Of a stretch of DNA of 64,000 nt, positions 34,493-44,464 are shown in pieces. The translations under genes were made by a program, and so were the position numbers. The DNA lies in the NCBI GenBank assembly GCA_947492575.1, contig CANLNK010000001.1, positions 992,001-1,056,000 on the forward strand. The letters run 5' to 3'. The notes under the pieces were generated by a model that saw only the letters and a program-made list of their open reading frames with translations, had not been told where the DNA came from and made no database searches. This stretch comes from an uncultured Thalassotalea sp. (GTDB lineage Bacteria > Pseudomonadota > Gammaproteobacteria > Enterobacterales > Alteromonadaceae). Within the stretch, counting starts at the first letter, position 1, and every line of letters starts with the position of its first letter.

Positions 34493-35947
34493 TTAAAAAG
34501 TCAGCCTAAAAATAGTACCTGATGAATTGACAGTTGGTGTGTTAAGGGACGCTTTACTTTGTATTTCAGCTTCGCTTTCAACGCCGTTTAAGTCATCGAG
34601 TGCATTTATCGAAACGTCAGCTTTTGCACTATCATTTGCTAGGCTAACATAACCGCCGTGAGCCAACATAATTTGCCGTGTCAGTGCCAGTCCAACGCCA
34701 GAGCCTTCACGTTTAGTGGTAAAGAACGGGACGAATATGTTGGCTTTCACATCTTCGTCAATGCCACAACCGTTATCGGCAACTTCAATGACTACCCGGC
34801 CACGATTATTTAGGGAAGCCTCAACAGTAATATACGCGTTATCGGTATGCGCAACGGCATGTTCGGCGTTTTGCAGCAGGTTAATAAGCGTTTGCGTTAT
34901 CATCTCTTTATCGGCATCAAGCGCGAGTGATTCGGGCGTAACGTTAAACTGATATTGAATATTCTTATCTTGCCAATGTTGGCAGGCAAGTAATTCAATT
35001 TCTTTTAGTAATGGCAGCAGTGCAATCCGCTGTTTATTCGGTTCTGGTAGACGAGTTAAGCGCCTGTAGCTAGTGACAAATTGCATTAGTCCGTCACTGC
35101 GTCGTGCTACCGTATTAACCGCATCTTTTACATCGCTGAGCTCTTCAACGAGATATGGCTGGTTTGACAATTGTTCCGCCACATCATCGACCAATACAAC
35201 CGCTGTTTGTGCTAGTGAGGCAACCGGCGTAATGCTATTCATAATTTCATGAGTTAATACGCGCACGAGGTCTTGCCACGCTTCTAGTTGCGCTGCATCG
35301 AGCTCTGAGCGAATATCTTGCAAGCTGATTAGTATCTCTCTTTGCTGCGCGACAATAATTTCGGTGGCAGCAATACTCAGTTGGTGTTGCATACCATCAA
35401 TCACGATAGTAATGAGTGAGCGTTCACCTGGCTTTAGTGATAATAGTTGTTGTGCAAAGTCTGGGTGAAACTGTGCTAAGTCTTCCGATTTGGTTACTGC
35501 ATGAGTGCCGAACAATCGTCTAGCGCTATTGTTCCACAGCGTTAACTTATCCTTGGCAGTAATACTAATTAAAGGCACAGGGACGTGTTCAACGACCGCT
35601 TTTATATGACGAAGACTTTCTTCTTGTTGCGTGCGTGCTTGTTGAAGTCTATTGAGAATATCACCAAATGCTTTGCCGAGTTCATCAAATCCCGCACCAA
35701 GCCTGCTTAAGTCAAATCGTTGAGAGTAATCAGCGTGTCGTGCTGCATCAAAAAAACGCACTAGCTCAGCATTTGTTCGAGAGACAAAGCGAACGAGTTC
35801 GAACAATTGCCCGAATAGAATCAATGTGATTAAGATGCTAGCCATATGATAGCCAGGCCTGCTCAGCAACATCGCCAATAATATTGCAGATACCATTGCG
35901 AAAATGGTGCGACCAATAATCAGTAAGGAGAAACGTTTAAAGCCCAT
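34493..35947 (-). CDS. Sensor histidine kinase (NtrY-like, PAS)
   Basis: 484 residues. Two membrane spans at about 6-50 with almost no periplasmic loop, so it probably senses a membrane or cytoplasmic signal. A HAMP-like linker follows, then a PAS domain at about 115-190, the phospho-accepting His233 in LTHEIMNSITP, and an ATPase domain with NGCGIDEDVKANIF and GSGVGLAL. The GHKL part is preceded by the NLLQNAEHA N-box. Its start overlaps the upstream regulator by 11 bp, so kinase and sigma54 regulator form a coupled two-component pair. The likely target is the divergent exporter operon. Confidence 0.88.
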   Translation of the reverse strand: MGFKRFSLLIIGRTIFAMVSAILLAMLLSRPGYHMASILITLILFGQLFELVRFVSRTNAELVRFFDAARHADYSQRFDLSRLGAGFDELGKAFGDILNRLQQARTQQEESLRHIKAVVEHVPVPLISITAKDKLTLWNNSARRLFGTHAVTKSEDLAQFHPDFAQQLLSLKPGERSLITIVIDGMQHQLSIAATEIIVAQQREILISLQDIRSELDAAQLEAWQDLVRVLTHEIMNSITPVASLAQTAVVLVDDVAEQLSNQPYLVEELSDVKDAVNTVARRSDGLMQFVTSYRRLTRLPEPNKQRIALLPLLKEIELLACQHWQDKNIQYQFNVTPESLALDADKEMITQTLINLLQNAEHAVAHTDNAYITVEASLNNRGRVVIEVADNGCGIDEDVKANIFVPFFTTKREGSGVGLALTRQIMLAHGGYVSLANDSAKADVSINALDDLNGVESEAEIQSKASLNTPTVNSSGTIFRLTF

Positions 35948-37361
35948 GTTTTTCCATCCTACGGTAGAGTGCAGCGCGAGTAAGTCCTAACTCTTTGGCT
36001 GAGTGACTAATGTTATATTTGTGCTTGCGTAGTGCTTGTTCAATCGCCATTTTCTCGATGGCTTCTAAGTTGAGTTCGTCTGGTAGCTTATTTCCTGTGC
36101 TGTCTTGACTATCTGAAACGCTTATATGGTCGACATTAAGTGCTGCTTGGCTCGTTAGCTGAAAGTCTTCGGGCGTTAGCTCACTTTGCTCTGACAAGAT
36201 AACCGCTCGTTCGACGGCATGCCGCAATGCTCTAATATTTCCTGGCCAAGCGTAGGCAAGCATCGCCTGCTTTGTATTTTCTGCCAGCGTTAGGTCATGC
36301 TTTTGGTACTTTTTACCGTAAACAGCAATAAAGTGGTGCGCTATATCGAGAATATCTTGGCCACGGTCACGCAGCGCTGGCAGTGTAATTTCAACGGTAT
36401 TGAGTCGAAATAATAAATCCTGCCTAAAATAATTTTCGTCGGTAAGCTTCGCTTTCTCAACATTGGTTGCAGCTACAATACGAACATTGAAAGATTCCTC
36501 GGTATTGCTGCCCAGCGGAGTGACTTTTCTTTGCTCCAGCACCGTGAGTAATTTGGCTTGCAAGTGAAGCGGCAAATTACCTATTTCATCGAGAAAGAGC
36601 GTGCCGCCCTCAGCGGCTTTTATCTTGCCAATGCGATCTTGATTGGCACCAGTAAATGCCCCTTTTTTATGACCAAAAAGCTCACTTTCAAATAACGTTT
36701 CTGAGATGGCACCTAAATCAACAGACAAGAAAACACTATCTTTGCGTGGGCTATGCTGATGAATATCTCGCGCGATAAGTTCCTTACCTGTACCATTCTC
36801 TCCCAGAATTAATACGTTGGCATCTGTAGGCGCTGCTCGGCTCACTAAAGAATGAACATGCTGCATCGCTGCAGATTGTCCTATGATGCTTTCGTTACTT
36901 GAAACGGTGGCTTGCACCAAAGCCTGATTAGCGACTTTAAGCGACTGAGATTCTTGGCGTGTGCGCTTAAGTTCCAGCGCAGTTGACACCGTAGCAACAA
37001 CCTTCTCGTTATGCCAAGGCTTCGCGATAAAATCGGTTGCACCTTGCTTGATGGCTTCTACCGCGACATCAACACCGCCGTGAGCGGTAATCATCACGAC
37101 TATAACTTCTGGTTTTAGCCGCTTTACTTCGTTGAGCCAATGGAACCCTTGTGCGCCAGAGCTCTCTCCGGGTCCAAAGTTCATATCGAGCAAAAGAACA
37201 TCGTAGTCGTTTTGTTCTAGCAATATGGGGAGCTGTTCTGGCCGATTACAGATATCTACCTGAGAAAACTTTCTTTTTAGCAATAGCTTACCGGCAACGA
37301 GAATATCCTCATCATCATCAACGATAAGAATATGTGCTTCTTTTTTCATCGTTCTGTTCAC
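35937..37361 (-). CDS. Sigma54-dependent response regulator (NtrC type)
   Basis: 474 residues. Receiver domain 1-130 with Asp59 as phospho-acceptor in LLLDMNFGPG; AAA+ domain at about 155-385 with Walker A GENGTGKE, the sigma54-contacting GAFTGA loop and the GTLFLDEIG Walker B segment; C-terminal Fis-type helix-turn-helix ending SAKELGLTRAALYRRMEKHGL (last 21 residues, tail of the protein). It should remodel RNA polymerase-sigma54 after phosphorylation by the kinase downstream. The promoter region between it and the exporter genes contains two matching palindromic boxes and a -24/-12 element. Confidence 0.92.
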   Translation of the reverse strand: MNRTMKKEAHILIVDDDEDILVAGKLLLKRKFSQVDICNRPEQLPILLEQNDYDVLLLDMNFGPGESSGAQGFHWLNEVKRLKPEVIVVMITAHGGVDVAVEAIKQGATDFIAKPWHNEKVVATVSTALELKRTRQESQSLKVANQALVQATVSSNESIIGQSAAMQHVHSLVSRAAPTDANVLILGENGTGKELIARDIHQHSPRKDSVFLSVDLGAISETLFESELFGHKKGAFTGANQDRIGKIKAAEGGTLFLDEIGNLPLHLQAKLLTVLEQRKVTPLGSNTEESFNVRIVAATNVEKAKLTDENYFRQDLLFRLNTVEITLPALRDRGQDILDIAHHFIAVYGKKYQKHDLTLAENTKQAMLAYAWPGNIRALRHAVERAVILSEQSELTPEDFQLTSQAALNVDHISVSDSQDSTGNKLPDELNLEAIEKMAIEQALRKHKYNISHSAKELGLTRAALYRRMEKHGL

Positions 37362-37377
37362 TTACTTTCTTTGAAAC

Positions 37378-37414
37378 TGTTCATTAACGTACACCTACTG
37401 TTCGAAAACGTACA
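37378..37414. promoter_or_regulatory. Two palindromic boxes, candidate enhancer for the sigma54 regulator
   Basis: TGTTCATTAACGTACA (37378-37393) and TGTTCGAAAACGTACA (37399-37414) share the format TGTTC-N6-GTACA and start 21 bp apart, two helical turns. They lie 17 bp upstream of the regulator's own start and about 65-100 bp upstream of the -24/-12 element, a normal enhancer distance. Confidence 0.6.
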
Positions 37415-37477
37415 GTTATTTACCCGTTAAATTGGTCGGTAATCAATAAATATCTTTTAAAACAATTGGTTAGTGTT

Positions 37478-37494
37478 TTGGCTTGGTTCTTGTA
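37478..37494 (+). promoter_or_regulatory. Candidate sigma54 promoter of the exporter operon
   Basis: TTGGC at 37478 and TTGTA at 37490 give GG-N10-GT, one base from the GG-N10-GC consensus. It lies about 85 bp before the adaptor ATG. Confidence 0.55.
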
Positions 37495-37577
37495 GTTGTC
37501 TTTGTTAGTTAATGTTTAATCTTGAGTGCAAGGTATGTGCTCAAACGGCAATTGAAAGAATATAGAGAAAAGTTGCA

Positions 37578-38894
37578 ATGAATAATTCACTTAAAGCAGT
37601 TCAAGACAAGCCAACCCAAACCGCAGCAGGTGCTGTTACCGGTGCTGGTATGGACCGCAAGGTTGAAGTAAAGAAAACTAAATGGCACAAGCAAGGTGCT
37701 GCAGTATTAGCTGGGGCTGCGCTACTTTGGTTTGCATTCAACCTTAGCCAACAAGGTTCAGGCAAAGTACTGGCAGTTAATAGCGAGCGAATTGTAGTAT
37801 CAAAAGTTACCTCTGGCACATTTGAGGACTTTATTCCGGTAAGAGGACGTGTCGCGCCAGCTAAAACTGTTTTTTTAGATGCAATTGAAGGTGGTCGTGT
37901 AGAGCGCATCTTAGTAGAAGATGGTACAGAGTTAAAAGCTGGCGAGCTCATTGTTGAACTCTCTAATGCTTCACTGCAGCTCAATGTCTTGGGTAACGAG
38001 GCAAGGGTCGCGGAACAGCTCAATAACATGCGTTCGATAGAGCTGAGCCTAGAGCAGAATAGATTACGCCATAAAAGCAACTTGATTGATATTGAGTACC
38101 AAATCAAATTGCTTACCCGTCAATTATCTAGAGAAGAAGAACTTGTAGCTAGTGGTGCTGTGTCTAAATCGCAGTTTGATGACACGCGAGACACACTAGA
38201 TTGGTACAAAAATAGACTCACCGTCACACTTGAGAGTCAAGCCTCGGACACTCGCATGCAGGAAGAGCAGCTGAAGTTTTTGAAACAAACCAGTCAGCGT
38301 CTAGAGAGCAATCTCGCGATATCACGCCAAAACCTAGAGAACATGAATGTTCGCGCGCCGGTAGATGGCAAGTTATCTGGCTTTAACGTTGAGATTGGCC
38401 AGAGTATTGGCCGTGGAGAGCGTCTTGGTCAAATTGATACGCCAAATGACTACAAAGTCACGGCCTTTATTGATGAATTCTACCTAGGTCGCGTTGATAT
38501 TGGCCAATCGGCAACATTCGATAAGTACGCACTCGAAATCAGCAAAATATATCCGCAGGTGCAAAATGGCCAGTTTGAAGTGGACTTCAAATTTGTTGAC
38601 CAACAGCCAACTGGTATTCGTCGCGGACAAACGGTTCAAACGCGATTAACACTTGGCGATGCAAGCTCTGCACTGCTTATCCCTAACGGTGCCTTTTATC
38701 AAGATACTGGTGGTAACTGGGTCTTTGTTGTCACAGCGGATGGTAGCGAAGCCGTTAAACGCAATGTTCGTTTAGGTCGCCGTAATAATCAATTTATCGA
38801 AGTTATTGAGGGCTTGGAAGAGGGCGAAAGCGTAATCACCAGCCCTTACTCAAGCTATCAAGATATGCAGCGATTGTCTCTCAGCAGCAAGTAA
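37578..38894 (+). CDS. Periplasmic adaptor (HlyD/MacA-like) of ABC exporter
   Basis: 438 residues. A single N-terminal membrane span at about 39-60 anchors it; then a lipoyl/barrel-sandwich half (VRGRVAPAKTVFLDAIEGGRV), a long alpha-helical hairpin at about 135-265, the second lipoyl half (VRAPVDGKLSGFNVEIGQSI) and beta-barrel domains. Adaptors of this type connect an inner-membrane ABC transporter to an outer-membrane channel. It is the first gene of adaptor-ATPase-permease, all plus-strand, with no TolC-like gene alongside. Transcription is probably driven from the sigma54-type promoter at 37478. Confidence 0.88.
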   Translation: MNNSLKAVQDKPTQTAAGAVTGAGMDRKVEVKKTKWHKQGAAVLAGAALLWFAFNLSQQGSGKVLAVNSERIVVSKVTSGTFEDFIPVRGRVAPAKTVFLDAIEGGRVERILVEDGTELKAGELIVELSNASLQLNVLGNEARVAEQLNNMRSIELSLEQNRLRHKSNLIDIEYQIKLLTRQLSREEELVASGAVSKSQFDDTRDTLDWYKNRLTVTLESQASDTRMQEEQLKFLKQTSQRLESNLAISRQNLENMNVRAPVDGKLSGFNVEIGQSIGRGERLGQIDTPNDYKVTAFIDEFYLGRVDIGQSATFDKYALEISKIYPQVQNGQFEVDFKFVDQQPTGIRRGQTVQTRLTLGDASSALLIPNGAFYQDTGGNWVFVVTADGSEAVKRNVRLGRRNNQFIEVIEGLEEGESVITSPYSSYQDMQRLSLSSK

Positions 38895-38955
38895 CAATAG
38901 CCCCAAATTTATTTACAAGAAACGCAATACAGAATTTAAGAAAGGAATGATAACA

Positions 38956-39636
38956 ATGCTAAAACTACATAACTTAACACGTGTTTATCAAACAGAAGAC
39001 GTTGAAACATTGGCTCTTAACGGCGTCAATATTGAGATCGCACAAGGTGAGTTTGTCGCCATTATGGGACCATCTGGCTGCGGAAAATCAACGCTGCTAA
39101 ATACCATTGGTATGCTCGACTCGCCAAGTTCAGGGCAATATGTTTTTGATGGTGAGGAGATTTCAGGATACAGCGAAGCCCAGTTAGCGAATATTCGTAA
39201 GAAGAATATTGGATTTATTTTCCAAAACTTTAACTTAATTGACGAGTTAACAGTTGAGGAGAATATTGAACTAGCGTTGTTGTATCACAACATTCCTGCC
39301 GCAGAACGCAAAGCACGCGTTGAAAAGGTTATGGACCGCGTTGGTATTGCACACCGCGCAAAGCACATGCCTAACCAGCTTTCTGGTGGTCAGCAACAGC
39401 GCGTTGCCGTTGCTCGTGCAGTGGTTGGCGATCAAAAAATGATTCTAGCTGATGAGCCAACGGGTAACTTAGACAGCGCACATGGTCAAGAAGTCATGGA
39501 AATGCTGCAATCGCTGAACCAAAGCGGTACCACTATTGTGATGGTTACCCATAGCCCAGCGCATGCCGACTTTGCTAAACGCACGATTAACTTGTTTGAT
39601 GGTCACGTGGTGACTGAAAACGTTCGTGCAGCATAG
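38956..39636 (+). CDS. ABC transporter ATPase (MacB/LolD type)
   Basis: 226 residues from the ATG at 38956; an ATG at 38947 sits directly on the AAAGGA ribosome binding site and is unlikely. Walker A GPSGCGKS, signature LSGGQQQRVAVARAV, Walker B ILADEPTGNLDS and the switch His in VTHSP are all present. It belongs to the family that powers MacB- and LolD-like mechanotransmission systems with FtsX-type permeases. It sits between the adaptor and permease genes, with 61 and 39 bp gaps. Confidence 0.93.
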   Translation: MLKLHNLTRVYQTEDVETLALNGVNIEIAQGEFVAIMGPSGCGKSTLLNTIGMLDSPSSGQYVFDGEEISGYSEAQLANIRKKNIGFIFQNFNLIDELTVEENIELALLYHNIPAAERKARVEKVMDRVGIAHRAKHMPNQLSGGQQQRVAVARAVVGDQKMILADEPTGNLDSAHGQEVMEMLQSLNQSGTTIVMVTHSPAHADFAKRTINLFDGHVVTENVRAA

Positions 39637-39675
39637 TTTCGTGCAACAAAGTTTAGAAGAGTGCAGGAGGCTCCC

Positions 39676-42186
39676 ATGTTTAAGAATTATTTAATTACCG
39701 CTTGGCGAAACATTGTGAAGAACGGTGTTTTCTCAGCCATCAACATTTTTGGTTTAGCTGTCGGCTTAATGAGCTGTATTTTAATTATGCTGTTTGTGCG
39801 AGCTGAAACCGGCTATGACAAATGGCTACCTCAGAACGAGCAAGTGGTTAGGCTTCACACAGCTTACACTATGCCAAATCAACAGCCTTTCCTGACGGTA
39901 AGATCTGCTGGCCGAATGATGGAAGCATTGCGAGATTATGCTAAGAATGAAGTTGAAACAGGCGTACGCTTAATCCAATGGAATTTAACGGTGCGCAAAG
40001 GTGAAGATGTTTTTGACGAGTCTATCACCATGGCTGATGGCAGTTTCTTAGATGTCTTCCAATTGCCCTTTGTGCATGGCGACCGTGAAAATTCATTTAG
40101 CCAGCCGATGAACCTGGTTGTTACTGAGGAACTTGCCAACAAGTACTTTGGCCGTACTGACGTTATCGGCGAAACACTAACGGTTTGTTGTGTAGGCCCT
40201 GCTGGCCCCGTTGACGTTATGATCACGGGTGTAGTTCAAGACCTGCCAGATGAGACACACCTCAACATCAATATGTTGTTTTATTTACAACCTGCGTTAT
40301 TTCCGCCGGGTAACAACGTATTGGATACTTGGACTAGTGTAAACGTATACACATACTTCAAATTGAATGCTGGCGTTCGCATGTCACAATTCCAAGAGCG
40401 CATTAACTACTGGCTAAATAATGAAAGCCCGTTAAGAGAGATGTGGAAGCAAATTATTGGTGACAAAGCCAGTGGCATGGAAGTGACGGACGTTTTTAAT
40501 CTGAAGCTGATGAAGCTGACAGACCTTCACTTAAATGCTAAAGATGATGCTGGCAACATGGGAGATTTAACACCCATGGGAGATGCAGACATGATCAATA
40601 CCTTCTCTGTTGTTGCCCTAATCGTGTTGGTGATCGCTTGTATTAACTTTATGAATTTAGCAACCGCTAAAGCCAGTAAGCGAGCTAAAGAAGTCGCAAT
40701 GCGTAAAGTGTTAGGCGCTTCACGAAAGCAAGTTGCTGTGCAGTTTTTAAGTGAAGCTATCACCTTAGTATTCATTGCCCTAATGTTTGCCGTAGCAGCG
40801 TCAGAACTTGTGTTACCACTATACAACGAAGTCATTGGTATGGACTTGCAACTGCGTTTGTTCGATGACCCAAGCTTACTGTTAGTGCTTATTATGATTG
40901 CGACAGTAGTCGGTATTTTAGCGGGTATTTACCCAGCTCTTTACTTGTCGCGTTTCTTACCGGGACATATCTTAAAGGCGAGTAAAAGCAGTGAATCTGC
41001 GAGTTCTGCAAAAATGCGTAGCATATTAGTTGTTTCACAGTTTGCAGCTTCAATTACGCTAGTTGTCGCTACCTTAGTGGTTTATGGTCAAACGCTTTAC
41101 TCTACGATGGCAGACGTTGGCTATAAAAGTGAAGACAAATTAGTGCTTAACATTCGTGGTGCTGGCGATGGTTTGCAAAGCCTGCGTCAAGAGTTGCTCA
41201 ATTTACCAGAAGTTGAGTCGGTTACTTTTAGCTCTGAAGCACCTACTCAAGATAATGAAAACAACAACCGTTTCACATTACTCGAGCCAAACGAAAATGG
41301 CGACAAAGTAGAGCCTGTTTTCTTCAACTACCACGATATGGATTATGGTTTCTTTGAAGCTTATGAAGTAACGCCTATCGCTGGTCGTGTATTTAGCGAG
41401 GAATTCGGCAGTGATAAATTTGAAGCACTTCCTGAAGGCAGTGATGAAATGGGAAAAGCCAGTATCATACTAAACCTAACGGCAACGAAAAAATTAGGTT
41501 TTAGCAATCCTGAAAACATCATCGGTAAGACGTTAGTGAGTGGCCGTCATCACTTCACTATTGTGGGAGTCGTACCTGATATCCACTTCCGTTCAATTAA
41601 GTTTGGTATTCGCGCCACGGCATTTACGCTAAACCCGGATCGTCTGCGTGTTGCCAATATTGCGTTTGAAACCGATGACGTACCAGCGTTGATCAGCAAA
41701 GTAGAGCGTGTGTGGAAACAAAATGTGCCTCAGCACCCAATTAATCTGCAGTTTTTATCAGAAATGATGGCTGCGCAGTATCAGGATGAGCGTACAACCG
41801 CACGTTTATTCTTGGCATTCTCTGTTCTAGCTATCATCGTCGCTTGTTTGGGCTTGTATGGTTTATCAGCATTTACTGTAGAGCGTCGAACGAAAGAAAT
41901 CGGCATCCGTAAGGTGATGGGCGCTAACGTATCAGATATCGTTAAGTTACTTATCTGGCAATTCTCTAAACCTGTCGTGCTTGCCAATTTCATTGCATGG
42001 CCAATAGCCACTTACTTTATGCTGGGATGGCTGCAAAACTTCCCGTATCGAATCGATAGCTGGATAATTGCGCCAATCTGTTTAGGGGTAGGGTTGTTGT
42101 CATTGCTAATCGCGTGGGCAACAGTTGGTGGAAATGCCGCGTGGGTCGCGCGCCAAAATCCAATTAAAGCTTTGCGCTATGAGTAG
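39676..42186 (+). CDS. ABC transporter permease with two FtsX/MacB modules
   Basis: 836 residues from the ATG at 39676, with AGGAGG 6 bases upstream; an in-frame GTG at 39661 is less likely. N-terminal span at about 17-40, large periplasmic domain, a three-span FtsX module at about 310-420, a second periplasmic domain and a final FtsX module at about 710-830. The duplicated MacB_PCD-FtsX layout and the KRAKEVAMRKVLGASRKQV and RRTKEIGIRKVMGAN coupling segments are typical. With the adaptor and ATPase it should form an export or periplasm-extraction machine. Substrate unknown; antimicrobial peptides or envelope-stress compounds are typical for regulated relatives. Confidence 0.9.
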   Translation: MFKNYLITAWRNIVKNGVFSAINIFGLAVGLMSCILIMLFVRAETGYDKWLPQNEQVVRLHTAYTMPNQQPFLTVRSAGRMMEALRDYAKNEVETGVRLIQWNLTVRKGEDVFDESITMADGSFLDVFQLPFVHGDRENSFSQPMNLVVTEELANKYFGRTDVIGETLTVCCVGPAGPVDVMITGVVQDLPDETHLNINMLFYLQPALFPPGNNVLDTWTSVNVYTYFKLNAGVRMSQFQERINYWLNNESPLREMWKQIIGDKASGMEVTDVFNLKLMKLTDLHLNAKDDAGNMGDLTPMGDADMINTFSVVALIVLVIACINFMNLATAKASKRAKEVAMRKVLGASRKQVAVQFLSEAITLVFIALMFAVAASELVLPLYNEVIGMDLQLRLFDDPSLLLVLIMIATVVGILAGIYPALYLSRFLPGHILKASKSSESASSAKMRSILVVSQFAASITLVVATLVVYGQTLYSTMADVGYKSEDKLVLNIRGAGDGLQSLRQELLNLPEVESVTFSSEAPTQDNENNNRFTLLEPNENGDKVEPVFFNYHDMDYGFFEAYEVTPIAGRVFSEEFGSDKFEALPEGSDEMGKASIILNLTATKKLGFSNPENIIGKTLVSGRHHFTIVGVVPDIHFRSIKFGIRATAFTLNPDRLRVANIAFETDDVPALISKVERVWKQNVPQHPINLQFLSEMMAAQYQDERTTARLFLAFSVLAIIVACLGLYGLSAFTVERRTKEIGIRKVMGANVSDIVKLLIWQFSKPVVLANFIAWPIATYFMLGWLQNFPYRIDSWIIAPICLGVGLLSLLIAWATVGGNAAWVARQNPIKALRYE

Positions 42187-42219
42187 CATTGCTATGTAAG
42201 GCATCAGTTTGCAGACAAT

Positions 42220-42249
42220 AAAAAAGGAGCTCATTAGAGCTCCTTTTTT
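42220..42249. terminator. Bidirectional terminator between permease and metK
   Basis: AAAAAAGGAGCTC / GAGCTCCTTTTTT hairpin. Confidence 0.9.
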
Positions 42250-42267
42250 GATTTGGTAGTAACTAGA

Positions 42268-43455
42268 TTACAAACCAGCAGCAGATCGCAGTGCGTCAGC
42301 TTTGTCTGTTTTTTCCCAGCTAAATGCTGTGAACGTTTCACCGTCGACAGTTTTTTCATAAGGTTCACGGCCAAAGTGACCGTAAGCTGCTGTCTCTTGA
42401 TACATTGGGTGAAGTAGGTCTAGCATCTTAGTAATGCCGTAAGGACGAAGATCGAAGTGTTCGCGAACTAGTTCAACTAGCTTCTCTTCAGACACTTTAC
42501 CTGTACCAAATGTTTCAACCGTAATCGAGGTTGGCTCTGCAACACCAATTGCGTATGACACTTGGATTTCACAGCGATCAGCAAGACCCGCTGCAACGAT
42601 GTTCTTTGCAACGTAGCGACCTGCGTAAGCAGCACTGCGGTCAACTTTTGATGGATCTTTACCAGAGAATGCACCACCACCGTGACGTGCCATACCGCCG
42701 TATGTATCAACGATAATCTTACGACCTGTTAAACCACAGTCACCAACCGGTCCACCGATCACGAAACTACCTGTTGGGTTAATGAAGTACTTAGTTTCAG
42801 GTGTTAATAACTCTTCAGGTAACACGTGCTTGATAATGTTTTCCATTACTGCATCGTGAAGCATGTCTTGAGAGATATCTGGATTGTGCTGAGTTGAAAG
42901 TACAACAGCATCGATTGCAACAGGCTTGTTACCTTCGTAAACGAATGTTACTTGCGACTTAGCATCTGGACGTAACCACGGTAGTACACCTGATTTGCGA
43001 ACTTCAGCTTGGCGTTCAACAAGTAAGTGAGAGTAGTATAGCGGTGCAGGCATGTATGTTGGCGTTTCATTAGTAGCGTAGCCAAACATCAAGCCTTGGT
43101 CACCAGCGCCTTGTTCTTCAGGCTTTGCACGGTCAACGCCTTGTGCGATTTCTGACGATTGCTGGCCAATTAGGTTCATAATGCCACAGGTTTCGCCATC
43201 GAAGCCTACTTCAGATGAGGTGTAACCAATATCGCAAATTACTTTACGCGTTAGGCTTTCTAAATCAACCCAAGCGTTGGTAGAGATTTCACCTGAAATG
43301 ATCGCAACGCCAGTTTTAACCATGGTTTCACACGCTACACGTGCGTTTTTATCTTGAGCGATAATAGCGTCTAAAACTGCATCTGAAATTTGGTCTGCAA
43401 TTTTATCTGGATGACCTTCTGAAACTGATTCAGAGGTGAATAAATGTCTAGACAT
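42268..43455 (-). CDS. metK: S-adenosylmethionine synthetase MetK
   Basis: 395 residues, slightly longer than in E. coli (384). MetK makes SAM from methionine and ATP in the cytoplasm. Motifs: [14 protein letters not shown] at the start, the signature [12 protein letters not shown] at about 118-129, and the P-loop-like [19 protein letters not shown] at about 264-282. It is transcribed away from murI on the same strand; a candidate pair of MetJ boxes lies about 135 bp upstream. Its product feeds, among others, the borosin-type methyltransferase, RimO and RsmE in this window. Confidence 0.98.
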   Translation of the reverse strand: MSRHLFTSESVSEGHPDKIADQISDAVLDAIIAQDKNARVACETMVKTGVAIISGEISTNAWVDLESLTRKVICDIGYTSSEVGFDGETCGIMNLIGQQSSEIAQGVDRAKPEEQGAGDQGLMFGYATNETPTYMPAPLYYSHLLVERQAEVRKSGVLPWLRPDAKSQVTFVYEGNKPVAIDAVVLSTQHNPDISQDMLHDAVMENIIKHVLPEELLTPETKYFINPTGSFVIGGPVGDCGLTGRKIIVDTYGGMARHGGGAFSGKDPSKVDRSAAYAGRYVAKNIVAAGLADRCEIQVSYAIGVAEPTSITVETFGTGKVSEEKLVELVREHFDLRPYGITKMLDLLHPMYQETAAYGHFGREPYEKTVDGETFTAFSWEKTDKADALRSAAGL

Positions 43456-43587
43456 AAACTCTCAATTTCCTAAAAGTAATACTGTAAGCTGAACTAACTG
43501 GCTACAAATTCTAGCCCTAACATTAGTCAGACAATGAGTTTTTCGCAATTCTAACGGAAAAGGTGAATAAAAGAAAGTTTTACGCCT

Positions 43588-43603
43588 AGACGTCTAAATG
43601 TCT
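43588..43603. promoter_or_regulatory. Possible MetJ operator (two met boxes) or murI terminator
   Basis: AGACGTCT (perfect met box) directly followed by AAATGTCT, immediately after the murI stop and about 135 bp upstream of metK. The same sequence lies within a hairpin with arms GCCTAGA / TCTAGGC (43584 and 43603), so it might simply be part of a terminator. Confidence 0.35.
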
Positions 43604-44464
43604 CTAGGCTTCGATGTCAGCTTCTATTGACACACTTTCCGACCAGAACTTTGGCAATACGTTTGCGATACTTTGGTATTCACCAGTCGATAACACCTGA
43701 TATTGGACACCAAAATTTTCGATGTTGCCATTGCTTGAGCCAGCTAACATGTCTCGGCTTGTCAATTGTCGAGTTAACTCTTTAGTGACTGGCTCTGATG
43801 TTTCCAGCAGTGTTACGTTATCGCCCACGATTTGGATTATTTGGGCAGAAATTAGTGGATAATGTGTACAGCCTAAGACCAAAGTGTCGATACCTTTAGC
43901 TAATAAAGGGGTGAGATAGGCCTTTAGAAGGTCATGACAACCTGCTGAGTCATGCTCACCTTTTTCGATTACCTCAACCAAACCTGGGCAAGCTTGAATA
44001 TGAACGGTTGCATCACCTTTATGTGTATCGACAAGCTTAAGAAAACGTGGGTTTTTTGAGGTTGCACTTGTCACCATAATGCCAACAGATTTAGAAGGAG
44101 ATAGTTGTGCAGCTGGTTTGATAGCTGGCTCAACTCCGATGATTGGTAAATCAACTCTTGCTCTAAGTTGCTCTATCGCATTTACCGTAGCGGTATTGCA
44201 GGCAAGTACAATGGCTTTTGCCCCCAATGATACTAAGTAATCTGCAACTGAATTTACTCTATCAATAATATGAGTTTCGCCTTTGTCGCCGTAAGGTGCA
44301 TGCTTGCAGTCTGCTAAATACAAAATATTCTCATTAGGCAGCGCTTTTGCGACATGGCGTGCGATAGAGATACCGCCTAATCCTGAGTCGAAAATAGCAA
44401 TCGGTTTGTTGGCTGAGAAAATTGTTGATTGTTGATGGACTGAAGAGAGCGAACGGGGAGGCAT
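43604..44464 (-). CDS. murI: Glutamate racemase MurI
   Basis: 286 residues. MurI interconverts L- and D-glutamate for peptidoglycan synthesis. Signature segments: AIFDSGLGGISIARHV, YLADCKHAPYGDKG, the first catalytic Cys in VLACNTATVNAIE and the second in LVLGCTHYPLI. The N-terminus carries about 20 extra residues before the conserved core; an internal start is possible but has no Met close to the core. It is located between metK and the 6S RNA gene, all on the minus strand. Confidence 0.95.
   Translation of the reverse strand: MPPRSLSSVHQQSTIFSANKPIAIFDSGLGGISIARHVAKALPNENILYLADCKHAPYGDKGETHIIDRVNSVADYLVSLGAKAIVLACNTATVNAIEQLRARVDLPIIGVEPAIKPAAQLSPSKSVGIMVTSATSKNPRFLKLVDTHKGDATVHIQACPGLVEVIEKGEHDSAGCHDLLKAYLTPLLAKGIDTLVLGCTHYPLISAQIIQIVGDNVTLLETSEPVTKELTRQLTSRDMLAGSSNGNIENFGVQYQVLSTGEYQSIANVLPKFWSESVSIEADIEA

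Noticed and set aside
43456-43587. SAM riboswitch upstream of metK
   Set aside because: No aptamer-like structure was seen; control by MetJ is more usual in gammaproteobacteria.
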